Shown here in pieces: positions 35,710 through 45,322 of a stretch of 64,000 nt of DNA. The position numbers were made by a program, and so were the translations under genes. The notes beneath the pieces were generated by a model. The model had not been told where the DNA came from, ran no database searches, and saw only the letters and a program-made list of their open reading frames with translations. The stretch's first letter is position 1. The number at the start of each line of letters is the position of its first letter. Source of the stretch: Bacteroidetes bacterium ADurb.Bin174 (GTDB lineage: Bacteria; Bacteroidota; Bacteroidia; Bacteroidales; Paludibacteraceae); assembly GCA_002070265.1 (NCBI GenBank), contig MWCX01000020.1, forward strand, positions 124,001 through 188,000, read 5' to 3'.

Positions 35710-37437
35710 TTACCATCCCGGATTTTGTTGCAATGCAGGGAATACCAGAATTTCATTCTTTGGTATCGGTGCAAAGTACATTTTCTCTTCGAATACCCGT
35801 TGGTTGTCCACCGTAATTTCTGTGTAAGTTAAATTACCGGCATTGTTGTCAATGCGCATACCTTTAATCGGCTCGGATAGTTCATCCGTTTTCATCCAGC
35901 GACGCAAGTCAAAATAACGGGCTTCTTCGAATGCCAGTTCAATGCGTCTTTCATCATATATCTTTTGAAGTTGAGCGTCTTTTGTAGTGACACCTGCCAA
36001 GTATTGATCTGTAGCAGCATTGAAGCCGGCTCTTGTCCGAACCATCTGTAATGCTTGTTTAGCAGTCAGTCCATACCCTTGCGGATCGGATTCAAAACCG
36101 TAGGCCTGTGTCATGGCTTCGGCATACATAAGCAACACATCAGCCAATCGAATGAAAGGGAATAAATGGTAAGTATTTCCCGGAGAAGCAACACTGAAAT
36201 TAATTGTCGTGTTCAGGAATTTGCGCAGGTAATATCCGGTAATGGTTGAGAAGTCTTTAACTTGATTTAAACCATCATTGGTCTCACCATCACCTAACCG
36301 GGTGTAGATAGTACCCCTTGGACCATAGTTCGAACCATCGTATCCCACGATCATGTCGAAGCGCGGATCACGACCGGTATATGTAGGTGCTGCTCCCGAT
36401 GCACGGGTGTAAGCACTTCCGTCAGCATTGGTAAAAGCATCTACAAATTGCTGTGAAGGTACGGTACCTCCACCTGAAGTCACTGAAAGTGTAGGTGGAT
36501 ACTGGCGTCTTTCAAGTCCGTTACCTTGAGCTGTAGCATAGAAAACAATGTATTCGTTGTTTTGATTCGGAGTTGCGTTAAAAAGAGCTGCGTAATTTGC
36601 ATGCAAAGCATAACGATTTACAGCACCGTTTTTTAGATTGATAACCTCATTCAAAGCTGCTGCAGCAGCTTTCCAGCGATTTTCAATATCAACAGCAGAA
36701 GCATTGACATAGCCAACCAGGGGATTGGTATTGCCCGACCGGTTGTAAAGTGCACTGGCAGCATACAGCAATGTTTTTGCTTTGATAGCCATGGCGGTGC
36801 CTTTTTCCATGCGTCCGAAGTTGGCATGTTTTACCGGCAAGTACAGAGCTGCCGAATCGCATAAAGTTACGATGTTGTTTACGCAAGTTTCAAATGAACT
36901 ACGTTCCAAGGTATTGAATCTTGGGTCGGAAATCTCCATATAGGAATCGATAATTACGTAGCCTCCATAATGCTGTAGCAAATCGAACTCATACAAAGCC
37001 CTGAGCGCCCACATTTGTGCAATACCTTCTTTCTTGATGTCAGCTACATCCTTTTCTGTTTTTCCGTTGAGGAATAATTGAACTTCTTTCAGGTATTTTT
37101 CTGTGAAATGCGTTTGCCTGATACCGGTATAAGAATTATTCCAAATATTGAGAATGGGTGACTGGGCGTTATAAAAACCCTGTGCCAGTTTATGAATATT
37201 GGAATTCAGCATGGTAGCTGTTCCATCGTTGGTCGCTGCATCCAGAAAGGCTCCGTTAATACGGTTGTAACCATTTCTGATATAGGCATATCCCTGATTG
37301 ATGTTTCTTTCGTAGGTTGTTTCCAACTGGAACGCAGCTTCCGGTGTGTGCCATTCAGTCGGTATTTCATCCATAAAATCGCAGGCAGGGAGGATGAACA
37401 ACGCTATAAATGATATGATATAAATATACTTTTTCAT
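35710..37437 (-). CDS. SusD/RagB-family nutrient-binding lipoprotein (pair 2)
   Basis: 575-residue outer-membrane lipoprotein with lipobox ILPAC (Cys19). It has the TPR and C-terminal signature blocks: WALRALYEFDLLQHYGG, IRLADVLLMYAEAMTQA and YDERRIELAFEEARYFDLRRW. Six bases separate it from its SusC partner. It is clearly diverged from the first SusD in this operon, so the two pairs likely bind different oligosaccharides. Confidence 0.95.
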   Translation of the reverse strand: MKKYIYIISFIALFILPACDFMDEIPTEWHTPEAAFQLETTYERNINQGYAYIRNGYNRINGAFLDAATNDGTATMLNSNIHKLAQGFYNAQSPILNIWNNSYTGIRQTHFTEKYLKEVQLFLNGKTEKDVADIKKEGIAQMWALRALYEFDLLQHYGGYVIIDSYMEISDPRFNTLERSSFETCVNNIVTLCDSAALYLPVKHANFGRMEKGTAMAIKAKTLLYAASALYNRSGNTNPLVGYVNASAVDIENRWKAAAAALNEVINLKNGAVNRYALHANYAALFNATPNQNNEYIVFYATAQGNGLERRQYPPTLSVTSGGGTVPSQQFVDAFTNADGSAYTRASGAAPTYTGRDPRFDMIVGYDGSNYGPRGTIYTRLGDGETNDGLNQVKDFSTITGYYLRKFLNTTINFSVASPGNTYHLFPFIRLADVLLMYAEAMTQAYGFESDPQGYGLTAKQALQMVRTRAGFNAATDQYLAGVTTKDAQLQKIYDERRIELAFEEARYFDLRRWMKTDELSEPIKGMRIDNNAGNLTYTEITVDNQRVFEEKMYFAPIPKNEILVFPALQQNPGW

Positions 37438-37443
37438 CTTGAA

Positions 37444-40302
37444 TTAAATTTTAATGGTACAACCAATACTTACGTTTCTGTTGATGGGGAAAGTTGCCGG
37501 ATCCCATTCCGGATCCACGATTTTGAGTTTATCCCATGTCATCAGATTGTATCCGCTGAAATAGACTTGTACACCCCTTAACACACTACCACTTCTGAAC
37601 CATCTGTCGGGTAGATTGTAATAAATCTGAGCTGTTTTCAGACGAATGTAATCTGCATCTCTAATCCAGAAGTCCGAATTGCGTATGTTGTTTACTCCTG
37701 CAGCGTTGTTTACTGATAAACGCGGATATTCAGCAGTGGCTGCTGTTTCCGGGGTCCAGTAATTGAGCTGGTGTTCGAACATATTTCCTTCGGCGTAGAA
37801 AGGTAGGGCCAGATAACCACCGCTTGAAATGTTGCGGGAAATTTCAGCAGCTCCCTGGAATAACACAGTGAAACCGAAGCCTTTGTATTCAGCTCCTAAA
37901 TTGAGTGCAAAAATATGATTCGGTGTATTTCCTGCTCCTATGGGTTGAATGTCTAATGCATCAATTACACCATCGTTGTTCAAATCTTTGTAACGAAGAT
38001 CTCCAGGTTGTACCTTTCCAAATGTATGTGTAGGAATTGTCGGGTCTGCAAAGTTGCCGTTGATATCAAAATCTTCTTCTTTGAAGAATCCAACAACGGT
38101 CAGACCGTTTTGCAAACCTAATGGATATCCTTTTTGATATAGCCACGGGTGTTCTTTATCAGCTTCACCGAAGTCCTGCACCATATTTCTGGATAAGGAA
38201 TAGTTACCTCCTATATTATAAGTGACCTGGCCAATTTTATCCGACCATTGCAGACTGGCGTCGATACCCTGAGAGTACATGCTACCTACATTCTGACGAA
38301 CAGTTGCGGATACTCCATATAAGCCGCCGATTCTTTCATTTACCAAGTAAATGTCGCTACGTTGATCACGGAAATACTCAGCCATAAAACTTAGTCGGTC
38401 GTTTAGTATTCGACCTTCCACACCTATATTATAAATAAGTACTTTTTCCCAGGTAACATTTTCGTTGGCAATTTGAGATTGAATGTATCCACCAACGCCA
38501 CCCATATTATTTCCAAAGTTATAAACTCCGCCAACTTGTTCGAGTGCCGACAGGTATTGATGTGCTGCAATACCGCGGTGATCGCCTACCTGACCTATCG
38601 AAGCACGCAGTCGGAGGAAGGGGAACATATCTTTTAAGTTTTCAAAGAATTCTTCGTTGGAGAGTGTCCAACTGGCTGCTACTGATGGGAAGAAGCCGAA
38701 GCGTTTTCCTTTGGCAAATTTATGAGAACCATAATAAGAAGCCATCAGGTCGATGCCATAGCGTTTATCGTAGTTATAACCTAACCAGCCACCTACTCCC
38801 TGCATGCGTGCGGGAATGGAAACTTCATCGGCTGATTCGTACTGGTTATAACCCGCCATTGCATAAATGTTATGCTTGTCGAATTGTTGCTGATAACTCA
38901 AATTAATATCAATGGTTAATCTACGATTGGAACTTCTGCTACCCACACCGTTGCTCATGGTGCCATCGGTGCCGGTTTTTACTAAAGTAGAATCATTTCG
39001 CATTTCGTAGTAAGCAAAGGCTTTTGTGCGGTTGATTACCCAGCTCATCTGTGAGTCCATGGAGATGTCTCCGGATGCTTTCAGTCCAGGTAATATAAAT
39101 TTCAGGTCTTGTTCCAGCTTTACCCGGAAAGAACCATATATTTCATTGTAATTCCCATAGCCGGCTTTGTTAATCTGTGTCCATGGGTTCATGTATTTAC
39201 TGCTTCCGGCTATGATTTTACCATCGGTGCTTGTTACTTTCTCGTTGGTAGTGGTTTTATAATTGCCATGATCCACATAAAATGCCGGGAAGGCACTTGC
39301 CGGCGTCTGTACCATCGAAGTGAAGGCATCAATTGAACTGTTATTTGGTCTGTTTTGTTTTTCCACCCAGCCATATACATCGGCTGTCAGTAAGGTAGTG
39401 GGAGTTACGTCCACTTCGAAGTTAGAGCGTATGTTGTAGCGGCTGATTTCATTGTTGGTACTATAGGTGTTGGCTTTATCCGTATTGTACATGCCTTCAT
39501 GTGCCATCGCTCCGAAATTTACGAAATAACGGGTGCGGGCAGTACCTCCTGATACATTCAGGTTATATCGTTGCAGTAGTTGTTGGGTGTCATAATATTG
39601 ACCTAACCAATCCATGTTGGGATACAACTCAGGATTCGTTCCGTTTTTATATAACAAAGGATCAGTAAAAGGAAGATTATCCGGCGTTGTCGATGGATTA
39701 TCATTCAGATAGGCTTCATTATATAATCGCGTGTAATCGTATGCATTCAAAGGCTTGGGTACCCGCAAGGGTTGTTGCGATGCTAACTGTGCTGTGAGTT
39801 CGATACGGGGTTTTCCTATGTTACCACGACGTGTAGTAACAAGAATAGCTCCGTTTGCAGCACGCATACCATATAAAGCCACGGCAGCAGCATCTTTTAA
39901 AATGGTAATTTTGTCAATCTCATACGTGGAGAGTGAACCAAAAGATCTTTCCTGTCCGTCGACTAATACCAGAACACCTTCGGAAGAAGTACGTCTGCCA
40001 CGAATCCAGTAGTCGGGACCTTCATTGATTACACTTCCACTTGTTTGGCGGGTGAAAAATCCGGGTACAATTCCGGTTAATGCGTTTGCCAGGTGGGTTA
40101 TCGGTAGGTTCCGGAACATTTCGCCATCAATGGTATAACTGGAGCCATTGTAGGTGTCAGGATCTACTTTCTTGAAATTCAGGTCAAGTAAATCTTCGCT
40201 GTGGTTTTCCATTTGCTGAGCTGATACAGGAGGTTGGATGAACAGACATCCTCCCAGCAACCATGCACTCATGAAAATCCTCGTGAATCTTCTTTTTCTC
40301 AT
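37444..40302 (-). CDS. SusC/RagA-family TonB-dependent transporter lacking the N-terminal regulatory domain (pair 2)
   Basis: 952-residue outer-membrane transporter. Signal peptide to about residue 29, then a short linker of about 30 residues leading straight to the plug (MFRNLPITHLANALTGIVPG ... LYGMRAANGAILVTT) and the barrel. The carboxypeptidase-like domain and an obvious TonB box seen in the neighbouring SusC are absent, explaining the roughly 90-residue shorter length. The start codon looks sound with no extra coding sequence upstream. A perfect 18-base hairpin lies about 65 bases upstream. Confidence 0.93.
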   Translation of the reverse strand: MRKRRFTRIFMSAWLLGGCLFIQPPVSAQQMENHSEDLLDLNFKKVDPDTYNGSSYTIDGEMFRNLPITHLANALTGIVPGFFTRQTSGSVINEGPDYWIRGRRTSSEGVLVLVDGQERSFGSLSTYEIDKITILKDAAAVALYGMRAANGAILVTTRRGNIGKPRIELTAQLASQQPLRVPKPLNAYDYTRLYNEAYLNDNPSTTPDNLPFTDPLLYKNGTNPELYPNMDWLGQYYDTQQLLQRYNLNVSGGTARTRYFVNFGAMAHEGMYNTDKANTYSTNNEISRYNIRSNFEVDVTPTTLLTADVYGWVEKQNRPNNSSIDAFTSMVQTPASAFPAFYVDHGNYKTTTNEKVTSTDGKIIAGSSKYMNPWTQINKAGYGNYNEIYGSFRVKLEQDLKFILPGLKASGDISMDSQMSWVINRTKAFAYYEMRNDSTLVKTGTDGTMSNGVGSRSSNRRLTIDINLSYQQQFDKHNIYAMAGYNQYESADEVSIPARMQGVGGWLGYNYDKRYGIDLMASYYGSHKFAKGKRFGFFPSVAASWTLSNEEFFENLKDMFPFLRLRASIGQVGDHRGIAAHQYLSALEQVGGVYNFGNNMGGVGGYIQSQIANENVTWEKVLIYNIGVEGRILNDRLSFMAEYFRDQRSDIYLVNERIGGLYGVSATVRQNVGSMYSQGIDASLQWSDKIGQVTYNIGGNYSLSRNMVQDFGEADKEHPWLYQKGYPLGLQNGLTVVGFFKEEDFDINGNFADPTIPTHTFGKVQPGDLRYKDLNNDGVIDALDIQPIGAGNTPNHIFALNLGAEYKGFGFTVLFQGAAEISRNISSGGYLALPFYAEGNMFEHQLNYWTPETAATAEYPRLSVNNAAGVNNIRNSDFWIRDADYIRLKTAQIYYNLPDRWFRSGSVLRGVQVYFSGYNLMTWDKLKIVDPEWDPATFPINRNVSIGCTIKI

Positions 40303-40365
40303 TGTTTTTAATTCAAATTTCGGGTTGTCTAAAAAATAATGTGTTTTTCTCTTTGTCCGGAAGTG

Positions 40366-40406
40366 AATAATGCAGCAAGCAAAAGTTCTTTGCTTGCTGC
40401 ATTATT
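40366..40406 (-). promoter_or_regulatory. Perfect 18-base hairpin between the module-protein gene and susC
   Basis: Arms 40366-40383 (AATAATGCAGCAAGCAAA) and 40389-40406 around AGTTC. It begins six bases after the stop of the upstream gene. There is no T-run on the transcribed side, so it may be a partial terminator or a processing/stability site that sets SusC level. Confidence 0.7.
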
Positions 40407-40411
40407 GAATT

Positions 40412-41326
40412 TTATTGCAATATTAATTTCTGGTTACCTTTATTGGTTTTTAAGATGAATACACCATTGCCGAATTTAGCGGGAATGGATGTTTCGTTGG
40501 TAACATATTCATTCATGATCAATTTACCTAACGTGTTGTACACGGTTAATTGCATCGGTTCTTCCACGACAATCCTGCGGCCGATTTGTTTAATACCTTC
40601 AATCTGTAATACAGGAACAGCACTTCCTGCAAACTCTGTAACTTCGATGCGATACATGTTGATGAAACGAACAGCTAAACCGTCATCATATTTGATGTTG
40701 TTTAAACGAAGTTTAATAGGAGTACTTGAATTAACATCAAATGACAGTGCTTCATCAAGTAATGCTTCACCATTTTCGTTTTTCAAATTATCTCTTTTTC
40801 TAAGAGTGAACAAATGAATACGTGCCCATGTTTCTGTTGACGCATCGTATTTCTCTAATCCCAGGTTAGTGTCGTTGCCTTTATTTCCGTTTTTCACGTG
40901 AATGGTAATCGTTCCAGCCGAAGTTAATTCAGGTAATTCAAAGAAACCTCCCGGATTTGTGAGTCTAAAAGCCACTGCAGTCGATGTAGTTGGATTGGAG
41001 TGAGTCAATCCTTCGCTGCATAATCCTGTTTCTAATACCTCAACGGCACCTCCCAGGCGGTATTTATCAAAATAGAGGTCGGTGCTGTTTAGATTGCTGT
41101 ATGCACCTGGACCACCAGTAGGTTCGGGGGTTGTGTATGCAACTGGATTGGTAGCATTTGGATTGATTGGTACACCGAATTCGTCATTTCCGGGATTCAG
41201 ACGTTTAAATTCATCTTCCCATTCCTGACTTGAAAATTCCTCCTCCACCAATTTGGTTTGAGCTTGTACTGCAATCATTGAACCGACAATTAACGCGGCC
41301 ATTAAGAGTAGTTGTTTTGTTTTCAT
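40412..41326 (-). CDS. Stand-alone secreted module protein with T9SS tail (module copy 1)
   Basis: 304 residues: signal peptide (cleavage after AVQAQ), one copy of the repeated PUL module (about 25-235), and a T9SS sorting domain (about 240-304, LTVYNTLGKLI...NGVFILKT). Module landmarks are EEFSSQEWEDEFKRLNP, NSTDLYFDKYRLGG, GGFFELPELTSAGTITIHV and TPIKLRLNN. There is no enzyme motif. A binding role at the cell surface is inferred from the beta-rich pattern and the fusion of the same module to enzymes next door. A conserved operator and -7 box precede it. Confidence 0.8.
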   Translation of the reverse strand: MKTKQLLLMAALIVGSMIAVQAQTKLVEEEFSSQEWEDEFKRLNPGNDEFGVPINPNATNPVAYTTPEPTGGPGAYSNLNSTDLYFDKYRLGGAVEVLETGLCSEGLTHSNPTTSTAVAFRLTNPGGFFELPELTSAGTITIHVKNGNKGNDTNLGLEKYDASTETWARIHLFTLRKRDNLKNENGEALLDEALSFDVNSSTPIKLRLNNIKYDDGLAVRFINMYRIEVTEFAGSAVPVLQIEGIKQIGRRIVVEEPMQLTVYNTLGKLIMNEYVTNETSIPAKFGNGVFILKTNKGNQKLILQ

Positions 41327-41373
41327 AATGTTTGTTTTTTAAAATTAAATATAATTTGTATAATATTTACGTA

Positions 41374-41442
41374 CAAATATAGATAGATGTCCGTATAAAA
41401 ATTTTCAATCTTGTGTATAAAAGTGTCATTAATGTTCAAATA
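41374..41442 (-). promoter_or_regulatory. PUL promoter with two-block operator (module protein 1)
   Basis: Minus-strand -7 box TATATTTG (41374-41381), proximal block CAAGATTGAAA (41403-41413) and distal block TATTTGAACAT (41432-41442). Block spacing is the same as in the other PUL promoters. Confidence 0.65.
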
Positions 41443-41477
41443 ATGTTTGAAAATTCCTATTTGTTTCTGGTAGGGGC

Positions 41478-41499
41478 TTTCTCAAAACAAATATTCAAC
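41478..41499 (+). repeat. 22-bp exact repeat, copy 2
   Basis: Same 22 bases as 25486-25507; both copies are preceded by a G-rich stretch. Confidence 0.7.
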
Positions 41500-41505
41500 C
41501 ATCTC

Positions 41506-41557
41506 GGAACACGGAGCACAGAACACGGAACACAGAGCACAGAACACGGAACACGGA
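41506..41557. repeat. Low-complexity GGAACACAGAGCACA-type tandem repeat
   Basis: Degenerate 7-base units (GAACACG, GAGCACA, GAACACA) repeated about seven times in the gap between the two module-protein genes, just before the stop of the upstream gene. Non-coding. Confidence 0.75.
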
Positions 41558-41594
41558 AGTCGAAGTACAGCAGTTGGACAATATGAGACGCCGC

Positions 41595-42773
41595 TTACTT
41601 CCCAAAATACATTTTTTGCACTCCCGATTTAGACTTCACCAAGTATATTCCTTGCCCGATGCTTGCCGGTACATCCATGACTTTGACATTGTCCTGCTGA
41701 TGCAAGAGTGTGCCATCGATATTGTAGATGGAGATACGGGTAGCCTGACTTGATACCAATTTGCGACCGTATTGCTGCAAGGTAATTGTATTCACAGGAT
41801 TGAATCCGATGCCGGTAATTATCTTACTTGCTTCAAAAGTAGCAATCGCCGCCTTCAACACCGAATCAGCTTCTTCCACTTCTGTCTGGGTGGTTGCAGT
41901 GTTGTCAAATATGGTTGTGGCACTGTCAATAGCTGTTACAAAATTATCGTAAGCTGCTTGTGGATACTGACCAGGATCTGTTCCGATATTACCGGCATTG
42001 TCGTTTTTGATGACTGTTGCAGAATCGATGGAGTGTTTAAGGCCGGCGGAAAAGTGTTCTGCAACTGAGAATTCAAATACTACAAAGTATGGCTTCGTTC
42101 CATCTGAATGGGCTAAACGCAATTTGATCGGGACTCTGGAATTTATGTCTTCCGTTTGAATCTGATCCACTTTGCCGTCTATATTATTTCTTCTTTTAAC
42201 GTTTTTGGTTGTAATTAAAGTCCAGGCTTCATTTTCCCATTTTTCAATGTATAAAGTAGAGGCATTTGTAATATTTCCACATATCAAATGTGCTGTTAAA
42301 AGTCCGGCACTACTTATTTCGGGGAATTCAATAAAACCAGTACCCTTGAAAAGTCTGAAACCTAAGGGTTTATAAACGCCGGTTGAATCACCTTCGGTTA
42401 TCATGACATTGTGGTTTCCTCCATCTAATGCACAAGTATCAGACATAGGATGAACTGCTCCATTGATTATCTCAATGTCACCTGCAAGCTTGTATTTGTC
42501 GAAATATAAATCCGTCTGGTTCATTTTTGTATAAACATAATTACCAGTAGGACCGGTACCAGGAGTTCTGGCTGCATAGGGAAGTGGATTGGGTGCATTT
42601 GGGTTGATAAGCGTAGCATCAGTGCTGTCAACAGATCCCGGGTTTAACCTTAACAATTCTGCCTGCCACTCAGGACTTGAGAATTCTTCTGAGATCAATA
42701 ATTTTTGTGCATTCACATATAACGCACTTGCTGCAAAAACAGCCAACAATAGTAGTAAGTTTTTTGTTCTCAT
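41595..42773 (-). CDS. Secreted module protein with FIVAR-like helical domain and T9SS tail (module copy 2)
   Basis: 392 residues from the ATG that begins a normal signal peptide (MRTKNLLLLLAVFAASALYVNAQ); the longer frame upstream runs through the promoter and is not used. One PUL module (about 25-250: EEFSSPEWQAELLRLNPG, NQTDLYFDKYKLAG, GFIEFPEISSAGLLTAHL, VPIKLRLAH), then a FIVAR-like helical domain (GQYPQAAYDNFVTAIDSATT...), then a T9SS sorting domain. FIVAR domains are common spacers or binding elements in surface glycan proteins. It is the only member of the module family with this insertion. Confidence 0.8.
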   Translation of the reverse strand: MRTKNLLLLLAVFAASALYVNAQKLLISEEFSSPEWQAELLRLNPGSVDSTDATLINPNAPNPLPYAARTPGTGPTGNYVYTKMNQTDLYFDKYKLAGDIEIINGAVHPMSDTCALDGGNHNVMITEGDSTGVYKPLGFRLFKGTGFIEFPEISSAGLLTAHLICGNITNASTLYIEKWENEAWTLITTKNVKRRNNIDGKVDQIQTEDINSRVPIKLRLAHSDGTKPYFVVFEFSVAEHFSAGLKHSIDSATVIKNDNAGNIGTDPGQYPQAAYDNFVTAIDSATTIFDNTATTQTEVEEADSVLKAAIATFEASKIITGIGFNPVNTITLQQYGRKLVSSQATRISIYNIDGTLLHQQDNVKVMDVPASIGQGIYLVKSKSGVQKMYFGK

Positions 42774-42820
42774 GACATTGTGATTTTTAAAATTAAAAAA
42801 AATATATAAAATTAATAATG

Positions 42821-42889
42821 CAAAGTTAAAAAGAAAGTTACAAGTCAACTTTCAATCATGTTATTGATACATGCAATTATGTTCAAATA
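42821..42889 (-). promoter_or_regulatory. PUL promoter with two-block operator (module protein 2)
   Basis: -7 box TAACTTTG (42821-42828), proximal block CATGATTGAAA (42850-42860), distal block TATTTGAACAT (42879-42889). The distal block is identical to that of the neighbouring gene and has the same spacing, while the sequence between blocks differs. Confidence 0.65.
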
Positions 42890-42924
42890 TGGGTGTGTAT
42901 ATCAGCAGATTTAATTTTTTTTTG

Positions 42925-42993
42925 TCAATATCCATGAGCCGAAAGTACACCTGCCACCAATGAGCAAAAGATGATTAGATGTGTTCTTTTCAT
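42925..42993 (-). pseudogene. 22-codon signal-peptide-like ORF, probable gene remnant
   Basis: MKRTHLIIFCSLVAGVLSAHGY is a plausible signal peptide with nothing after it. It lies between the sulfatase stop and the promoter of the next gene. It is preceded by 16 bases also found in the regulator leader (56526-56541). A decayed secreted gene is more likely than a functional peptide. Confidence 0.35.
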
Positions 42994-43067
42994 ACGATTA
43001 AATTAGTTCATGTTCGTTTCATGATAAAAAATGCTTGTCTGAAAAATATGTGCTTAAACTCTTAAAC

Positions 43068-45239
43068 TTAATTAACCAGTATTTTCTTTGTTCCCCCCGG
43101 AAACTTGATAACATATATTCCATCCTCGATGGAAGCCGGTATTTCAGTGTCTTTTTCAATAAAACGACTGAAAGCCATCATTCCCAGAGTGTTGTAAATG
43201 CTGACATACATAGGCTCGGGTACGATAAGTTTGCGATTGTTAATTTGTAGCACCGAAGCATTGTTGTTTTTGATTCCGCTTGCACCGAAAGCTTCCGCAT
43301 CTATTCTATAAAGTTGAACAAAGCGTTCGCCGCCATGGATCCGTAATTTAACAGTTTCATTGATATTGACGGGACAAGTAATGACTTCGTCTATTGAAAC
43401 AGCACTGAAATTGTCTGCCGGTTGTATCGGTATGGTGCTGATGGTAGTCCAGTCCTCCAGATCGTAGCGTTGCAGGGTGAGTGAAGAAGCTAATGTCGCG
43501 TTTCCGTTGCGAACATGCAGGGTAATATTGCCGACGCCGTTTTCCATCGTAGGCAGTTCGAAATAACTTTTATTTCCGGTATTGGCAAAACGAAAGGCAA
43601 TTGCCCGGGTTTCATTACCGTGTGTGATTTCCGGGATTGCACAGTTAGGTGTACCGGCCCTGGCTACGATACCTCCGTTCATCAGGTATTTATCGAAATA
43701 ACGGATCGTGTTGTTGATGTTGGTATAAGCTTTTCCGATAGCAGGTTCTACGTAATTTGGATCAATGCGTTTTAATTCTGCAGCCCAGGCCTCAGATGAG
43801 AAATCTTCGGATATGGATGTTACCGATACTTCCGGCGGACCGGTAACCCAATCGGTTGGTAAATACTGTGCCAGTGAATCAACCATGTATCGGTATTCAG
43901 GTAACAGGGCTAAATTTGTATGTTCACCTTCATCTTCGTTGATGTTGTATAATTCGTAGTCACCATTGGCATATCTCAACAGATTCCAGTTGTTGTAATG
44001 CACTGTGAAATTGCCGGGTAAGAAAGTTGAAATTGATGGTTTGTTCCACTCAGCAGTCTTATTTTCCATCAGTGGTTTCAGGTTATTTCCCTGTAACTGA
44101 TTTTCAATCGAAGTCAGGCCACAAATATCTATCAGGGTTGGATAAATGTCAATCAGACTCACCGGAGCTTTGCATTCTCCGGCCGTGTATGTCGTGTTTC
44201 CTTTTGGAGGAACAATCAGAAAAGGCACATGATTGGCTTCGCGCCAAAGCGTGGTTTTGGTCCAGTGTTCTTTTTCTCCGTGATGAAAACCATTGTCGCC
44301 AATCAATACAATCCAGGTGTTGTTGGCATAAGCTGAATTATCCAATGCATTAAGGATCATCCCGATGCGATCGTCGGCGAAAGTGACACATGCCATATAT
44401 GCCCGTAACATTTGCTCGTAATAATTGCCTGATTCGCTCAACAATTTGGTATAATCACGCAAATTCAGAAAATTATTGAGGGCATAAGCCGGAATATCAT
44501 CCAGGTCATCAACAGGGAAATTCGGTCGTTGAATTTCTTCCAAATTGTACATGTCGAAATACTTCTTGGGAGCCGTGTAGGGGTTGTGCGGACGGTAAAA
44601 GCCCATCGCTGCAAAAAATGGTTTGCTGTGTTGTAACTGCAGGAAATCAATGATTTTTTGTGAGTTTCTTACATCCGCAAAATCTGTCTCGGGTCCGGTT
44701 TTGGCTTCAAAATTCCGCCACTGATGTTTGAGGTTATCGGGTAATACATTGTTATCGATCCAGGGACCATAACCCCCATCAATAAAAGTCATGTCATCCC
44801 ACATATTACTCATCACAGTAGCAGATGGTTTTGTATGAAATATTTTACCGGCAGCCAGGGTTGTATAGCCGTTGTTTTTAAAATGCTGCGGCATGAATAT
44901 ACAGTTGTTGGCAACAGGATGATGTTCCAATGCGTGGTTGTTGGTATATACACCTGTAACAAAAGGTTGTATACCGGTTAGAAAAGCTGATCTGGAAGGA
45001 TTCGATAAGGGAACAGCCGTATATGCATTGGAAAAGTTAATGGCACGTTGTGCCAGTGTATCCAGATTTGGTGAAATTATCTGGTTATTTCCTCCCAGAT
45101 AACCCAGCCAGTCGCACATGTCGTCCATGATAATGAAAAGCACATTGGGCTTTTCTTCCTGTTGTTTTAACTCGTTAGCCTGGGTTGATGCCAGGGTAAG
45201 GCAAGTGCCGAGGCTGCATAAAATAACTTGTTTGTTCAT
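43068..45239 (-). CDS. Secreted S1 sulfatase fused to the PUL module, T9SS cargo (module copy 3)
   Basis: 723 residues. Signal peptide (about 1-21), sulfatase domain (about 29-470) of the iduronate-2-sulfatase-like group (GDNGFHHGEKEHWTKTTLW), module copy (about 480-655: SEDFSSEAWAAELKRIDPN, SYFELPTMENGVGNITLHVRNGN, ETVKLRIHGG) and T9SS tail. The formylglycine signature is S79-N-P-S-R with Ser, so an anaerobic sulfatase-maturating radical SAM enzyme must activate it. Metal ligands are in FIIMDDM and GDNGFHHG. It hydrolyses sulfate esters outside the cell; the sugar is unknown. It follows the phosphoesterase gene by 83 bases without its own operator. Confidence 0.88.
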   Translation of the reverse strand: MNKQVILCSLGTCLTLASTQANELKQQEEKPNVLFIIMDDMCDWLGYLGGNNQIISPNLDTLAQRAINFSNAYTAVPLSNPSRSAFLTGIQPFVTGVYTNNHALEHHPVANNCIFMPQHFKNNGYTTLAAGKIFHTKPSATVMSNMWDDMTFIDGGYGPWIDNNVLPDNLKHQWRNFEAKTGPETDFADVRNSQKIIDFLQLQHSKPFFAAMGFYRPHNPYTAPKKYFDMYNLEEIQRPNFPVDDLDDIPAYALNNFLNLRDYTKLLSESGNYYEQMLRAYMACVTFADDRIGMILNALDNSAYANNTWIVLIGDNGFHHGEKEHWTKTTLWREANHVPFLIVPPKGNTTYTAGECKAPVSLIDIYPTLIDICGLTSIENQLQGNNLKPLMENKTAEWNKPSISTFLPGNFTVHYNNWNLLRYANGDYELYNINEDEGEHTNLALLPEYRYMVDSLAQYLPTDWVTGPPEVSVTSISEDFSSEAWAAELKRIDPNYVEPAIGKAYTNINNTIRYFDKYLMNGGIVARAGTPNCAIPEITHGNETRAIAFRFANTGNKSYFELPTMENGVGNITLHVRNGNATLASSLTLQRYDLEDWTTISTIPIQPADNFSAVSIDEVITCPVNINETVKLRIHGGERFVQLYRIDAEAFGASGIKNNNASVLQINNRKLIVPEPMYVSIYNTLGMMAFSRFIEKDTEIPASIEDGIYVIKFPGGTKKILVN

Positions 45240-45322
45240 ATGGCTTTATTTAATTTAGATTAATGTTATGGAACTCCAGTTGCCGGTATTCTTCATGGAA
45301 CAGGCAATCCGAAGCTGGATTC

